This document shows positions 43,009-52,268 of a stretch of DNA of 64,000 nucleotides, piece after piece (position 1 is the first letter of the stretch; each line of letters begins with the position of its first letter). Source of the DNA: Anoxynatronum buryatiense (GTDB lineage: Bacteria > Bacillota > Clostridia > Peptostreptococcales > Tindalliaceae); the NCBI RefSeq assembly GCF_900182905.1, contig NZ_FXUF01000003.1:186001-250000 (forward strand). Direction: 5' to 3'. Position numbers and translations under genes: made by a program. The notes beneath the pieces are model-generated. The model worked only from the letters and a program-made list of their open reading frames with translations, made no database searches and had not been told where the DNA came from.

Positions 43009-45628
43009 GTGGTGCCTCCTTCAGTCTGTTATATAAGTTTTCAGCGTATTTCAGTTCACCATCATGATCATAAATGGTGCCAAGCACCTTTGCTTTCAGC
43101 ACATTATCCAAGATGCGACGATAAATTGGACCTGGATTGATTCCCAGTGATTTGAGATCATTACCTGAAATGGTCAGCTGAATATGTCTCAGTTTAAGCA
43201 AATAAAAAGCAATGTAATGCCGGATATATGGATCATCGGAGTCATTGTAGAAAAACATAAGCGCCTCTTCGGTGTGTGGTCGAAGCAATTGATATATAGT
43301 AAAGCGATCTACCTCGTCTTCTTTCAGAATATGATAAATGGTGTCTCGTTGGTTCATTGACTTCATCATTTGCTGAATGAGTGTTTGGTTGGCAACTAAA
43401 ATTTGGCATACTTCTTCCAAATATGCCGGCGGTACTTCAGACATAATTTGCATCAACATGACAACTGTTTGATTGAAGGATGATGGCGATAATTGTCTGA
43501 AACCCTCCATTGCAAAACGAATACCCTTCAGACGTTCCAGTGTGTGGGACTGTACAATGAAGCCAGAATGTAGGGCCTGGAAAACACCCAGTTCTTTCAT
43601 CAGCGTCATGCTGTGATGAAAGGATTCCTGCTCTCTAATCATATGAAGAAACTCTTCACGGATACGGTCATGACTGAGGCGCCGAATCATATCGTTTTGT
43701 AGTGCCTGTTGTAAAAATTGACGTGTAGAAACCTCCAAGTGAAAACCAAGTCGAGCTGCAAAACGTATAGCTCTAAAAATGCGTGTCGGATCTTCAATAA
43801 AACTTAAATTATAAAGTACGCGAATAGACTTGTTTTGAAGGTCTTTCATGCCGCCAAAATAGTCGCTCATATCTCCAAAAGAAGACTGATTCAAACAGAT
43901 GGCCATACAATTAATGGTAAAATCACGTCGAAATAAGTCGCTCCATATGTTGCTCTTTTCCACTTTTGGCAATGCGGCAGGATACTCGTAGTATTCCCTT
44001 CGCGCCGTGACAACATCCAGTGTAATATGACTGGATAAACGAATGACAGCGGTTTCAAACTGTGGATGGACGGTGAGTTTGCCGCCCACCGCCTGGTGAA
44101 GGGCTTTTGCAAAGACGATACCGTCACCTTCAGTGACGAAGTCAATGTCCCAGTTGTCGGTTTTCAGCATGAGATCTCTGACAAAACCGCCCACCACATA
44201 GACATTCTGATTGAGTTCATCACCGACAGTTCCCGCTGTTCGCAGCAATTCAAAGATATTGCTTGACAGTTGTTCCAATGCTTGGCGGCAGTTAAAGGTT
44301 TCGACATCAGGGTCAAGAAATATTTTCTGATACCAGTAAGAAGCATGACTTCCGTGTAGATATTTAAGCAGATCAGTTCTTGTGACAATGCCAATAATCT
44401 GATCATCTTCCATCACCGGCAGCCGCCCGATGTTGTGAGTTACCAATAATTCATTTATGTCACCCACGGAGGTGTCGGCAGAAATACTGATAACTTCATG
44501 ACTCATAAAGGCCTTTACCGGTGCGTGACCCAAGTGATGATTCATGGCTTTCTCGATGTCGGTTCTAGAAATAATTCCACAAATTTGTTGCTGCTCATTG
44601 ATCACAGGCATGCCTGTGTGACCGTACCGCAACAGAATTTTGTTCGCTTCTTCTATCGAAAGGCCGGATTGAATGGTTTTAACCGGGCGGCTCATTATTT
44701 CACGGGCCACCACCTGGGGTTTGATTCGTTCTTTCAATGAGGTCAGCAACTGCGGTTTCAATTGAAAAGGAAGACCATCCTTGATAGTGGCTGAAGCAGC
44801 CCGAGGATGTCCCGCACCGCCAAAAGGTTCCAGTACGAAAGGAATATTAACGTTGTTTTCCATGCTTCTGCCAATGATATAGCAACGTGATTCCATGCGA
44901 ACAATCATAAATACTGCATCTGCCCGAAGAACTTCCAGCATTTTATTGGCAATAATACCGATTTCATTGACAAATGTATCACTTTCGTACGTGGCAATGC
45001 CAATTCTGAAGTGATTGATCTCATGGGTTTCGGCATTGTTAAGCAATGTGGAAAAAATGTGTTCATGATCATGGCTCCAGGCATCCCGTACGTACTCATT
45101 GACAATCTCAAGATTTGCTTCCATTTCCAAAAGCCAGGCTAATGCTTTTGCATCATTGCTGGTGGTATTGTTAAAAGTGAGGCAGTTGGTGTCGGCGTAA
45201 ATCCCAAGAGTAAATAATGTCGCTTCAAAGGGGTTAACAGGAATTTTCGCCGCCATGAGCTTTTCTATCAGAAGCGTGACGGTTGCGCCATAGGGCTTCA
45301 TATCCAGCTGCGCTCCTTCAATGGCTTTGTCTGCTGGAAAGTGATGATCATAGATGGTGACCGGAACGTGATTGATGATCTCACTGAATTTTCCGATACG
45401 ATCAGAGGTGTGAATATCCACCAGAATCAGCTCTTTCACCATTTCAAGGCGAATCTTATTGGAATATTTGATGGGCAGCACATTTTTATAGAAACTATAA
45501 AAACGTTTCACTTCCTGCTCCAAATTGCCAGAAAAAGCCATTAAGGCATCGGCATGCAACTTTGAACAAGCCACCATGCTGGCCAGTCCGTCGAAATCCA
45601 GATTTTGATGGCTGGTAATGAGTTTCAT
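43001..45628 (-). CDS. DHH-CBS-tRNA nucleotidyltransferase fusion (A-adding/CCA enzyme type)
   Basis: 875 residues. Order: DHH/DHHA1 phosphoesterase (about 1-305; SHQNLDFDGLASM, TIYDHHFPAD, and the GGAGHPRAAS motif); two CBS domains (about 312-430; GHTGMPVINEQQQICGIISR, NIGRLPVMEDDQIIGIVTR); and a class II nucleotidyltransferase head (about 450-600) with VVGGFVRDLML, the metal-binding DIDFV and RRDFTINCMA, then RNA-binding helices. Related fusions in Aquifex and clostridia add the terminal A, or CCA, to tRNA. The DHH part may degrade short oligonucleotides, and CBS could sense adenine nucleotides (inferred). ATG 45628 follows GGAGG by seven bases. Confidence 0.9.
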   Translation of the reverse strand: MKLITSHQNLDFDGLASMVACSKLHADALMAFSGNLEQEVKRFYSFYKNVLPIKYSNKIRLEMVKELILVDIHTSDRIGKFSEIINHVPVTIYDHHFPADKAIEGAQLDMKPYGATVTLLIEKLMAAKIPVNPFEATLFTLGIYADTNCLTFNNTTSNDAKALAWLLEMEANLEIVNEYVRDAWSHDHEHIFSTLLNNAETHEINHFRIGIATYESDTFVNEIGIIANKMLEVLRADAVFMIVRMESRCYIIGRSMENNVNIPFVLEPFGGAGHPRAASATIKDGLPFQLKPQLLTSLKERIKPQVVAREIMSRPVKTIQSGLSIEEANKILLRYGHTGMPVINEQQQICGIISRTDIEKAMNHHLGHAPVKAFMSHEVISISADTSVGDINELLVTHNIGRLPVMEDDQIIGIVTRTDLLKYLHGSHASYWYQKIFLDPDVETFNCRQALEQLSSNIFELLRTAGTVGDELNQNVYVVGGFVRDLMLKTDNWDIDFVTEGDGIVFAKALHQAVGGKLTVHPQFETAVIRLSSHITLDVVTARREYYEYPAALPKVEKSNIWSDLFRRDFTINCMAICLNQSSFGDMSDYFGGMKDLQNKSIRVLYNLSFIEDPTRIFRAIRFAARLGFHLEVSTRQFLQQALQNDMIRRLSHDRIREEFLHMIREQESFHHSMTLMKELGVFQALHSGFIVQSHTLERLKGIRFAMEGFRQLSPSSFNQTVVMLMQIMSEVPPAYLEEVCQILVANQTLIQQMMKSMNQRDTIYHILKEDEVDRFTIYQLLRPHTEEALMFFYNDSDDPYIRHYIAFYLLKLRHIQLTISGNDLKSLGINPGPIYRRILDNVLKAKVLGTIYDHDGELKYAENLYNRLKEAPHA

Positions 45629-45687
45629 GAAGCTGCCTCCTTGCCACAAACGGCTTTTCCAATTAAGTGACTCAATGAAATGACATT

Positions 45688-46995
45688 TTAGGCTTGAATA
45701 ACTGCATAAATCAATGGGTTTGGTTCAGGTGCCTGTTCTCCAATGAGGTATGATGCCAGCAAGATCAATTCTGATTCTTCAACCTTTGAAAGGTCATTCA
45801 CATGAAGTGTTGCTATTGATTCACCCAATGCAACCTCATCACCCACTTTTTTATTCAGAACAATGCCGACTGCCAGGTCAATCTGACTGTCCTTTTGTTC
45901 CCGGCCGGCTCCCAATACCAGAGCAGCACGACCGATTCCTTCCGCATCAATATGCGTTACAATACCGCTTCCAGGTGAGGTAACTTCAATTAAATAGCTG
46001 GCAGAGTCAAACAAAGAAGGATCATCCACATATCGGGGATCACCGCCTTGGCTGGCAATAAATTGGCGCATGCTTTCAAGCGCACTGCCAGAAGTAATAC
46101 TTTTTTTCATTGCTGCTTTACCCTCATCCAAATCAGCGGCACATTCGCCAAGTACCAACATCCATGCGCCCAGCTGTATGCATAATTCAGTAATGTCTTT
46201 TGGTCCCTGACCTTTCAGAACATCAATGGCTTCTTTCACTTCAAGTATATTGCCCACAGATTTTCCAAGAGGCTGGTCCATGTCTGTCACTAATGCGACG
46301 GTCTTTCTTCCCATATGTTTTCCGATTTCCACCATTGTGCGGGCCAAATTGACTGCTTCTTCTTTTGTTTTCATAAAAGCACCGCTACCGGTTTTGACAT
46401 CCAATACAATGGCATCAGCACCACTAGCCAATTTTTTCGACATGACACTGCTGGCAATTAGAGAAACATTTTCCACTGTGCCGGTGACATCTCTTAAAGC
46501 GTATAGTTTTTTATCAGCCGGTGCAAGGTTGGCAGTCTGGCCGGCTACAGCCAGTTTGATTTCATTGACCTGATTCATGAATTGCCTGATGGGAAGTGCT
46601 GTTTGAAATCCTTTAAATGACTCCAGTTTATCGATGGTGCCTCCTGTATGGCCCAGACCCCGACCTGACATTTTGGCAACTGGAATACCGCAGGCGGCAA
46701 CCATGGGTCCCAGCGCAATGGTTGTTTTGTCGCCTACTCCGCCGGTACTGTGCTTGTCAACTTTCACTCCGTGAATCTCAGAGAGATCAATGGTATCTCC
46801 AGAATACATCATAGCTTCAGTTAATGCGGATGTTTCCTGTGGCGTCATGCCCTGAAAGCAAACAGCCATGAGAAAAGCAGCCGTCTGATAGTCGGGGATG
46901 GTGTCGTGGGTTACTCCCTGAATAAAAAACTGAATTTCTGCTTTTGATAAAGTGCCGCCATTTTTCTTTTTCAATATTAGATCCAACATACGCAC
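45688..46995 (-). CDS. pdp: Pyrimidine-nucleoside phosphorylase
   Basis: 435 residues. It splits uridine or thymidine with phosphate to give base and (deoxy)ribose 1-phosphate. The signature is the SGRGLGHTGGTIDKLES region (about 109-125), with KVDKHSTGGVGDKTT (about 79-93) binding phosphate and DVKTGSGAFMKT later. The GTG start has GGAGG eight bases before it. It is the last nucleoside gene in a deoB-pnp-pnp-pdp series that feeds pentose phosphates. Confidence 0.94.
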   Translation of the reverse strand: MRMLDLILKKKNGGTLSKAEIQFFIQGVTHDTIPDYQTAAFLMAVCFQGMTPQETSALTEAMMYSGDTIDLSEIHGVKVDKHSTGGVGDKTTIALGPMVAACGIPVAKMSGRGLGHTGGTIDKLESFKGFQTALPIRQFMNQVNEIKLAVAGQTANLAPADKKLYALRDVTGTVENVSLIASSVMSKKLASGADAIVLDVKTGSGAFMKTKEEAVNLARTMVEIGKHMGRKTVALVTDMDQPLGKSVGNILEVKEAIDVLKGQGPKDITELCIQLGAWMLVLGECAADLDEGKAAMKKSITSGSALESMRQFIASQGGDPRYVDDPSLFDSASYLIEVTSPGSGIVTHIDAEGIGRAALVLGAGREQKDSQIDLAVGIVLNKKVGDEVALGESIATLHVNDLSKVEESELILLASYLIGEQAPEPNPLIYAVIQA

Positions 46996-47008
46996 GGTGG
47001 TATCCTCC

Positions 47009-47833
47009 CTAAAAGGCTTCTTCGATAATTTGCTTAACCAGCTTGATAAAAGTGGGTTTCGTTTTTTCAGCCACAGCCATCACTTCTTCATGGCTGATGG
47101 ATACCAGCGAATCAGGAATTGCCATATCCGTGATGCAGGAAATACCCAGCACCCGAATTTCTGCATGATTGGCCACGATGACTTCAGGTGCGGTTGACAT
47201 CCCTACAACATCAGCTCCCAAATAAGTTAACATAGCAAGCTCTGCTCTGGCCATGTAGTTTGGGCCGCTGATAGATGCATAGACGCCTTCGAATAGATCG
47301 ATATTCAACTGCTGGGCAATCGCGCCGGCTTTTTTTCGGAGACTTGCATCATAAGCATTGGAAAGATCTGGAAAACGGGGGCCCCATTCATTCACATTTG
47401 CACCGATGAGAGGGTTGTCTCCAGTCAGATTCAAATGATCGGAAATCAACATCAAACCACCGGCATGAAAACTGGGATTCAAACCACCACAGGCATTAGT
47501 AACGATGAGTGAGGAAATACCCAGTGCCTTCATAACCCTTATTGGATAAGTTACTGCTTGCATCGAGTAACCTTCATAATAGTGGAATCGACCTTTCATT
47601 ATTGCAACAGATTTACCTCCCAAAGATCCAACAACCAAATGTCCAGCATGGCCTTCCACCGTAGATACCGGAAAATGCGGGATAGTTTCATAAGGAATCA
47701 CCACAGCCTCTGTCATGTGGTCTGCCAAATCACCTAAGCCTGAACCTAAAATGCAGCCAATCGTCGGCTTTAATTTGATTTTTTCATTCAAAAAAGCAGT
47801 TGATTCTGCAACCATTTGTAATGGTGTCATCAT
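47009..47833 (-). CDS. Purine-nucleoside phosphorylase (second copy)
   Basis: 274 residues of the trimeric PNP family. Motifs: GCILGSGLGDLADH, STVEGHAGHLVVG, MKGRFHYYEGYSMQAVTYP, NACGGLNPSF and the base-binding GPNYMARAELAMLTYLGADVVGMST. It cleaves purine nucleosides such as inosine and guanosine. ATG 47833 has AGGAGG six bases upstream; a longer frame has no such site. Directly follows a paralogue of equal size, separated by 11 bases. Confidence 0.92.
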   Translation of the reverse strand: MMTPLQMVAESTAFLNEKIKLKPTIGCILGSGLGDLADHMTEAVVIPYETIPHFPVSTVEGHAGHLVVGSLGGKSVAIMKGRFHYYEGYSMQAVTYPIRVMKALGISSLIVTNACGGLNPSFHAGGLMLISDHLNLTGDNPLIGANVNEWGPRFPDLSNAYDASLRKKAGAIAQQLNIDLFEGVYASISGPNYMARAELAMLTYLGADVVGMSTAPEVIVANHAEIRVLGISCITDMAIPDSLVSISHEEVMAVAEKTKPTFIKLVKQIIEEAF

Positions 47834-47844
47834 GACAGGCCTCC

Positions 47845-48663
47845 TTAGAGCGTTTGAAGAATATCGCGAATCAGTTGTTTGAAAGCTTTTTCCACCTGTT
47901 GAGCTGTCTCCATCACTTCGTGATGGTTCAATGGCTGATCGAGAATACCTGCCGCCATATTGGTGATGCAAGATATACCAAGTACTTTTAGTCCACTGTG
48001 GACTGCCACCAGTACTTCGGGAACAGTGGACATTCCCACGGCATCAGCTCCAAGTTTTCGCAGCATGCGAATTTCTGCAGGAGTTTCATAGTTTGGCCCT
48101 GTCATCCAGGCATACACTCCTTCGCGAAGTAGTAAATCCTGCTTTTTCGCAGATTCTTTAGCAATCTCCCGAAGATCAAGGTCATACGCATTCGACATAT
48201 CAGGAAAACGGGGGCCCAGGCGATCATCATTTTTTCCTATTAAAGGATTAGTACCTGCCACATTCAGATGGTCTGTTATCAACATTAAGTCACCGGGAGA
48301 AAATGACTCATTGACGCCACCTGCAGCATTGGTAACAAACAGCTGATGAATGCCCAAAGCTGCCAGTACCCTGATAGGGAAAGCAATGAGAGAAGGATGA
48401 TAACCTTCATAAAGATGGAAACGCCCCTTCATCATAACAACAGGCTTTCCGCTTAAGGTGCCAACCACCAGTTCGCCGGCATGCCCTTCAACAGTTGAGA
48501 GTGGAAAGTGTGGAATATCAGCATACGGTATGCAGACCGGCATTTCGACTTCATCTGCCATAACGCCAAGGCCTGATCCGAGAATCAGTCCAACAGATGG
48601 TTTAATTGAGCATCGTTCTTGGATGGCGCTTGCAGCTTCATGAATCATTTCCTGAGAAATCAT
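47845..48663 (-). CDS. Purine-nucleoside phosphorylase (first copy)
   Basis: 272 residues, same motifs as its neighbour (LILGSGLGVMADEV, STVEGHAGELVVG, MKGRFHLYEGYHPSLIAFP, NAAGGVNESF, GPNYETPAEIRMLRKLGADAVGMST). Here the base site reads ETPAEIR, the usual form; the second copy has MARAELA. This substitution suggests the two enzymes differ in substrate (inferred). ATG 48663 lies eight bases after AGGAG; ATG 48666 is also possible. Confidence 0.92.
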   Translation of the reverse strand: MISQEMIHEAASAIQERCSIKPSVGLILGSGLGVMADEVEMPVCIPYADIPHFPLSTVEGHAGELVVGTLSGKPVVMMKGRFHLYEGYHPSLIAFPIRVLAALGIHQLFVTNAAGGVNESFSPGDLMLITDHLNVAGTNPLIGKNDDRLGPRFPDMSNAYDLDLREIAKESAKKQDLLLREGVYAWMTGPNYETPAEIRMLRKLGADAVGMSTVPEVLVAVHSGLKVLGISCITNMAAGILDQPLNHHEVMETAQQVEKAFKQLIRDILQTL

Positions 48664-48717
48664 CATTATCACTCCTGTCAGAATATGGTGATTAACAAGT
48701 ACTCACGATATAAGGAA

Positions 48718-48749
48718 ATGAATGCCGACAGTGTACTGACGGCATTCAT
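48718..48749 (-). repeat. Intercistronic hairpin between deoB and the first pnp gene
   Basis: ATGAATGCCG and CGGCATTCAT pair perfectly around a 12-base loop; only TTTCC follows on the minus strand, so a partial terminator or mRNA-stabilising stem. Confidence 0.5.
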
Positions 48750-48767
48750 AGGGGAGACTGATGGCGG

Positions 48768-49946
48768 CTATACTTTGTCAAAAAGTTCAGCTGCAAAACT
48801 TGATCCCACACCTGTGTCTTTTGTTTTCAGTACTTCAGAAACAGTGCTGGAAATGTCGGCAAAGGTTCTTCGGGTACCCAAATCAGTTCCTTTTCTTACC
48901 AGATCACCGGCTGCCAGAATCGGCACATATTCCCGCGTGTGGTCACTGCCTTTGAAAGTTGGGTCGTTGCCATGATCCGCAGTGATGATTAATAAATCAT
49001 GCGGTAACATTCGAGACAAAATCTCCGGCAATCGGGCATCGGCCTCTTCAAGTGCTTTTCGATAACCACTGGAATCACGGCGATGACCATATTTCATATC
49101 GAAATCTACAAGATTAGTGAAAATCAGTCCGGTAGGGAATGCTTCCATCATTTTAAGTGTTTGATCGATACCATCCATGTTATTCTCTGTGTGGACAGCG
49201 TGGGTGATGCCTTTACCATTGAAGATATCTTCGATTTTTCCAACTGCAACCACCTCATATCCCGCTTCTGCAGCATAGTCCAGCATGGTTTTACCTGTGG
49301 GATCAAGGGAGTAGTCTTTGCGGCGGTGGGTGCGTGAAAAACTGCCGGGTTCTCCTGTGAAAGGACGTGCAATAATCCGAGCCAGCGCATAGTCGCCACG
49401 CATGATTTCTCTTGCGATGACGCACATTTGGTAAAGTTCATCGATAGAAATCACTGATTCGTGGGCAGCAACCTGAAACACACTGTCGGCAGAGGTGTAT
49501 ACGATGGGCTTGCCCGTTGCCATATGTTCGGCTCCCAGTTCTTCTATGATAGCCGTGCCAGATGCTGCGTAATTTCCAAGGGTTCCCCGGCCAATTGCTT
49601 TCTCAAACCTTGTCATAATTTCCTTGGGAAACCCATCGGGGAAAGTTTTAAATGGTTCTTTAATATGAAGCCCTGCTATTTCCCAGTGGCCTGTAGTGGT
49701 GTCTTTTCCGCTGGAAATTTCTGCAGAACGACCATAAGCACCCTGGGGAAGGGTAACGGCATCAATTCCTTCGATTCCCTCGATATTTCCAAGGCCGAGG
49801 GCCTGCATATGAGGGAGGGCAATACCACCGGTACTCTTGATGATATTTCCCAGTGTATTGGCTCCCACATCTCCAAAATCATGGGCATCTGGCAGAGCAC
49901 CGATACCGACACTATCCAGAATCAGTAGAATGACTCGATTAATCAT
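48768..49946 (-). CDS. deoB: Phosphopentomutase
   Basis: 392 residues. It converts (deoxy)ribose 1-phosphate to the 5-phosphate, linking nucleoside phosphorylases to central metabolism. It is an alkaline-phosphatase-superfamily metalloenzyme: LLILDSVGIGALPDA holds the first metal aspartate, SSGKDTTTGHWEIAG holds the phospho-threonine site, and ITADHGNDPTFKGSDHTRE holds later metal ligands. ATG 49946 follows AAAGGAG by eight bases. Confidence 0.95.
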   Translation of the reverse strand: MINRVILLILDSVGIGALPDAHDFGDVGANTLGNIIKSTGGIALPHMQALGLGNIEGIEGIDAVTLPQGAYGRSAEISSGKDTTTGHWEIAGLHIKEPFKTFPDGFPKEIMTRFEKAIGRGTLGNYAASGTAIIEELGAEHMATGKPIVYTSADSVFQVAAHESVISIDELYQMCVIAREIMRGDYALARIIARPFTGEPGSFSRTHRRKDYSLDPTGKTMLDYAAEAGYEVVAVGKIEDIFNGKGITHAVHTENNMDGIDQTLKMMEAFPTGLIFTNLVDFDMKYGHRRDSSGYRKALEEADARLPEILSRMLPHDLLIITADHGNDPTFKGSDHTREYVPILAAGDLVRKGTDLGTRRTFADISSTVSEVLKTKDTGVGSSFAAELFDKV

Positions 49947-50015
49947 GGGCAAAACTCCTTTCATTGTCCTGTACAGCAAAAATAACATTGCGGAACAGGC
50001 ACTGATATGCAACGA

Positions 50016-50891
50016 TTATGCCCGGGGATGAGCTTTGTTGTAGACATCTTTAATCCGGCTATGAATCATTTGAGCATAAACTTGGGTGGTGGAAATGTCT
50101 GAGTGCCCCATCATTTCTTGAACAGCTTGGAGATCCGCCCCATTTTGAAGCAGATGAGTTGCAAAAGAATGCCTTAGTGTATGCGGTGTGATGGGCTTAT
50201 CAATACCGGCTTTGACTGCATAAGATTTGACTATTTTCCAAAATCCTTGACGCGTCAATGGCTTTCCCTGCACATTAAGAAACAAGAGTGTCTGATCACT
50301 ATGTGGCCGATATTTTTCCAGATATCTGCGAACAGATTCAATTGCTTTAGAACCCAGTGGAATAATTCGTTCGCGGGAACGTTCCTGACAACAGCGTACA
50401 AATCCCAATGAAAGGTCCACATCTTTTAAATGCAACGAGATCAACTCAGAAACCCGGATACCCGTTGCATACAGAAGCTCAAGCATCGCCTTGTCTCGGT
50501 AAGCTTTAAATCCTTTGCCGGAGGGTTGGTGTAAGAGTTTTTCAACTTCGTCAAAAGAAAGTATGCTGGGAAGACGCTTTTGACTTCTGGGAGATTCCAG
50601 TTGTTCTGCCGGATTTTGCCGGATCATCTGTTGTTGCAGAAGATAATGATAAAAGCAGCGTAATGAGGCAACATTGCGTGCTATTGTTGAAGGTGCCCGG
50701 CCCTTATGCTCCATCGAAAGACAGTAACCGATCAGCGTTGTTTGGCTGGCATCGCGCGGATGAGGTACACCCTGTTCGCCCAGATATACGAAAAATTGCT
50801 GCAAATCTCGCTGATAAGATTCCAGCGTGTTGGATGACAGCTTCCGATCTTTTACCAGATAAGTTCTGTACTGCTGCATCAAAGCTTCCAT
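50016..50891 (-). CDS. xerD: Site-specific tyrosine recombinase XerD
   Basis: 291 residues, standard length. It resolves chromosome dimers at dif. Catalytic set: R in YATGIRVSELISL, the K-position strand ERSRERIIPLG, TPHTLRHSFATHLL (His, Arg), MMGHSDISTTQVYAQM (His, Tyr). It lies between nudF and deoB, where Clostridia usually place spoIIM-xerD; spoIIM is missing here. ATG has GTAAGGAG upstream. Confidence 0.93.
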   Translation of the reverse strand: MEALMQQYRTYLVKDRKLSSNTLESYQRDLQQFFVYLGEQGVPHPRDASQTTLIGYCLSMEHKGRAPSTIARNVASLRCFYHYLLQQQMIRQNPAEQLESPRSQKRLPSILSFDEVEKLLHQPSGKGFKAYRDKAMLELLYATGIRVSELISLHLKDVDLSLGFVRCCQERSRERIIPLGSKAIESVRRYLEKYRPHSDQTLLFLNVQGKPLTRQGFWKIVKSYAVKAGIDKPITPHTLRHSFATHLLQNGADLQAVQEMMGHSDISTTQVYAQMIHSRIKDVYNKAHPRA

Positions 50892-50915
50892 GACAGTCTC
50901 CTTACTGTTTTATTG

Positions 50916-51440
50916 TCACACCCTGCTGGCAGCCATCAACAATCCAATGATGGTTTTACTATCCTGTATTGATCCGTTATGAACCATCGTCAGTGCTTCA
51001 GACAATGGAATCTTAGTGATTTCCAGATATTCATCTTCATCAGGCTGTGCTTGACCTTCTGTCAGATCTCTTGCCAGGTAGAGATGAATTACTTCGTTGG
51101 AGAAACCTGGACTGGAATAATAGGCTGTCAGTTTGTCCAGTTGCCCTGCCCGATAACCAGTCTCTTCCAACAGTTCCCGGAAAGCACAATTATCTGCTGA
51201 TTCCTTGGTTTCAAGTCTACCTGCTGGTATTTCGAGCAAAACGTCTTCCACTGGTTTGCGAAATTGCTTAACCAGAATAACATCACCTTCCTGGGTGATG
51301 GGAACCACCGCTGCTGCACCGGAATGTTCGACGATTTCCCGCTTAGAATACTTCTGATCAGGAAGTTCAACTGTATCGACCCGCACATTGATTATTTTTC
51401 CTTCATAAATTCGTGCCGACTTCAGAGTCTTCTCATACAT
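50916..51440 (-). CDS. nudF: ADP-ribose pyrophosphatase (Nudix)
   Basis: 174 residues. It hydrolyses ADP-ribose to AMP and ribose 5-phosphate. A complete Nudix box (GX5EX7REUXEEXGU) lies at about residues 74-96: it opens with GRLETKE and ends with RELLEETGY. The N-terminal beta domain and the following YYSSPGFSNEVIHLYLA are typical of the NudF group. First gene of the nudF-xerD-deoB series; divergent from recX. Confidence 0.92.
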   Translation of the reverse strand: MYEKTLKSARIYEGKIINVRVDTVELPDQKYSKREIVEHSGAAAVVPITQEGDVILVKQFRKPVEDVLLEIPAGRLETKESADNCAFRELLEETGYRAGQLDKLTAYYSSPGFSNEVIHLYLARDLTEGQAQPDEDEYLEITKIPLSEALTMVHNGSIQDSKTIIGLLMAASRV

Positions 51441-51516
51441 TTACTCCAACGGCTCCTTTCAGAATCACCCTTTGCAACATTCTTCAGTGACTTCATCATA
51501 CCTTTTTTGAAGATGA

Positions 51517-51544
51517 TTGACAAGTTGTTCAGTTTCGGTACAAT
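51517..51544 (+). promoter_or_regulatory. recX promoter
   Basis: TTGACA (51517-51522), 16-base spacer, TACAAT (51539-51544), 44 bases ahead of the recX start. Confidence 0.75.
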
Positions 51545-51587
51545 GAGAGTAATCAAAATGATGTGCTCATTAAGGGAGGTGCGCCTC

Positions 51588-52268
51588 ATGAAAAAAAAGC
51601 CCGAAGCAATATCAGCCGCTCTAAACTACTTATCCTATCAGTCACGTACTCGACAGGAAATGGAAAAATATCTAAAAATAAAGGAATATACTCCAAAAGA
51701 AATTACTGAAACCTTGAGCAGACTATCTGATTATGGATATATAAATGATGAAAGTTTCACTCGACGGGTGTCGGAGATGACAATGCAGCATCCTTTAAAA
51801 GGAAAAAACAGTCTGCCCGGAAAACTGGCTCGTAAAGGAATTGATGACGAACTGATTCAGCAGGCCATGGAAGTTTATGATGAAAAGGAAGACGAGAAAA
51901 AGGCTTTGGCGCTGGCTCGGAAATTCATGCTTTCAGCACTGGACATGCCACTTAGAAAAAATCTGGACCAATTGACACGCAAACTTTTCAGTCGTGGTTT
52001 TACGAGTGACGTGATTTATCGTGTGATCAAGGAAATGGAAAGAGATGAATCGTTAGTAAAAGCACGTGAAGATGCTGAACCCGCACTCTACGATCATGCA
52101 CTGGCCTTGGCAGAAAAAACCCTTCAACGCTGGGAGGCGAAAGAACCGGAGGAACCCATGCTACGACGCCGAATGATGCAATCTCTTTATCAACGTGGGT
52201 ATGAAACAGACATAAGTCGTCGGGCCGTTGAGGACGTTTTAAGCTCCTGGTTGAAAAAACGGTACTAA
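51588..52268 (+). CDS. recX: Regulatory protein RecX
   Basis: 226 residues, all helical, with three-helix repeats (for example SRTRQEMEKYLKIKEYTPKE, then LSRLSDYGYINDESFTRR near 42-59). RecX binds RecA filaments and limits their activity. The ATG at 51588 follows GGGAGG by eight bases; a long upstream frame extension overlaps nudF and is not used. Its last four bases overlap the end of recN on the other strand, so the two repair genes converge. No recA is in the window. Confidence 0.88.
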   Translation: MKKKPEAISAALNYLSYQSRTRQEMEKYLKIKEYTPKEITETLSRLSDYGYINDESFTRRVSEMTMQHPLKGKNSLPGKLARKGIDDELIQQAMEVYDEKEDEKKALALARKFMLSALDMPLRKNLDQLTRKLFSRGFTSDVIYRVIKEMERDESLVKAREDAEPALYDHALALAEKTLQRWEAKEPEEPMLRRRMMQSLYQRGYETDISRRAVEDVLSSWLKKRY

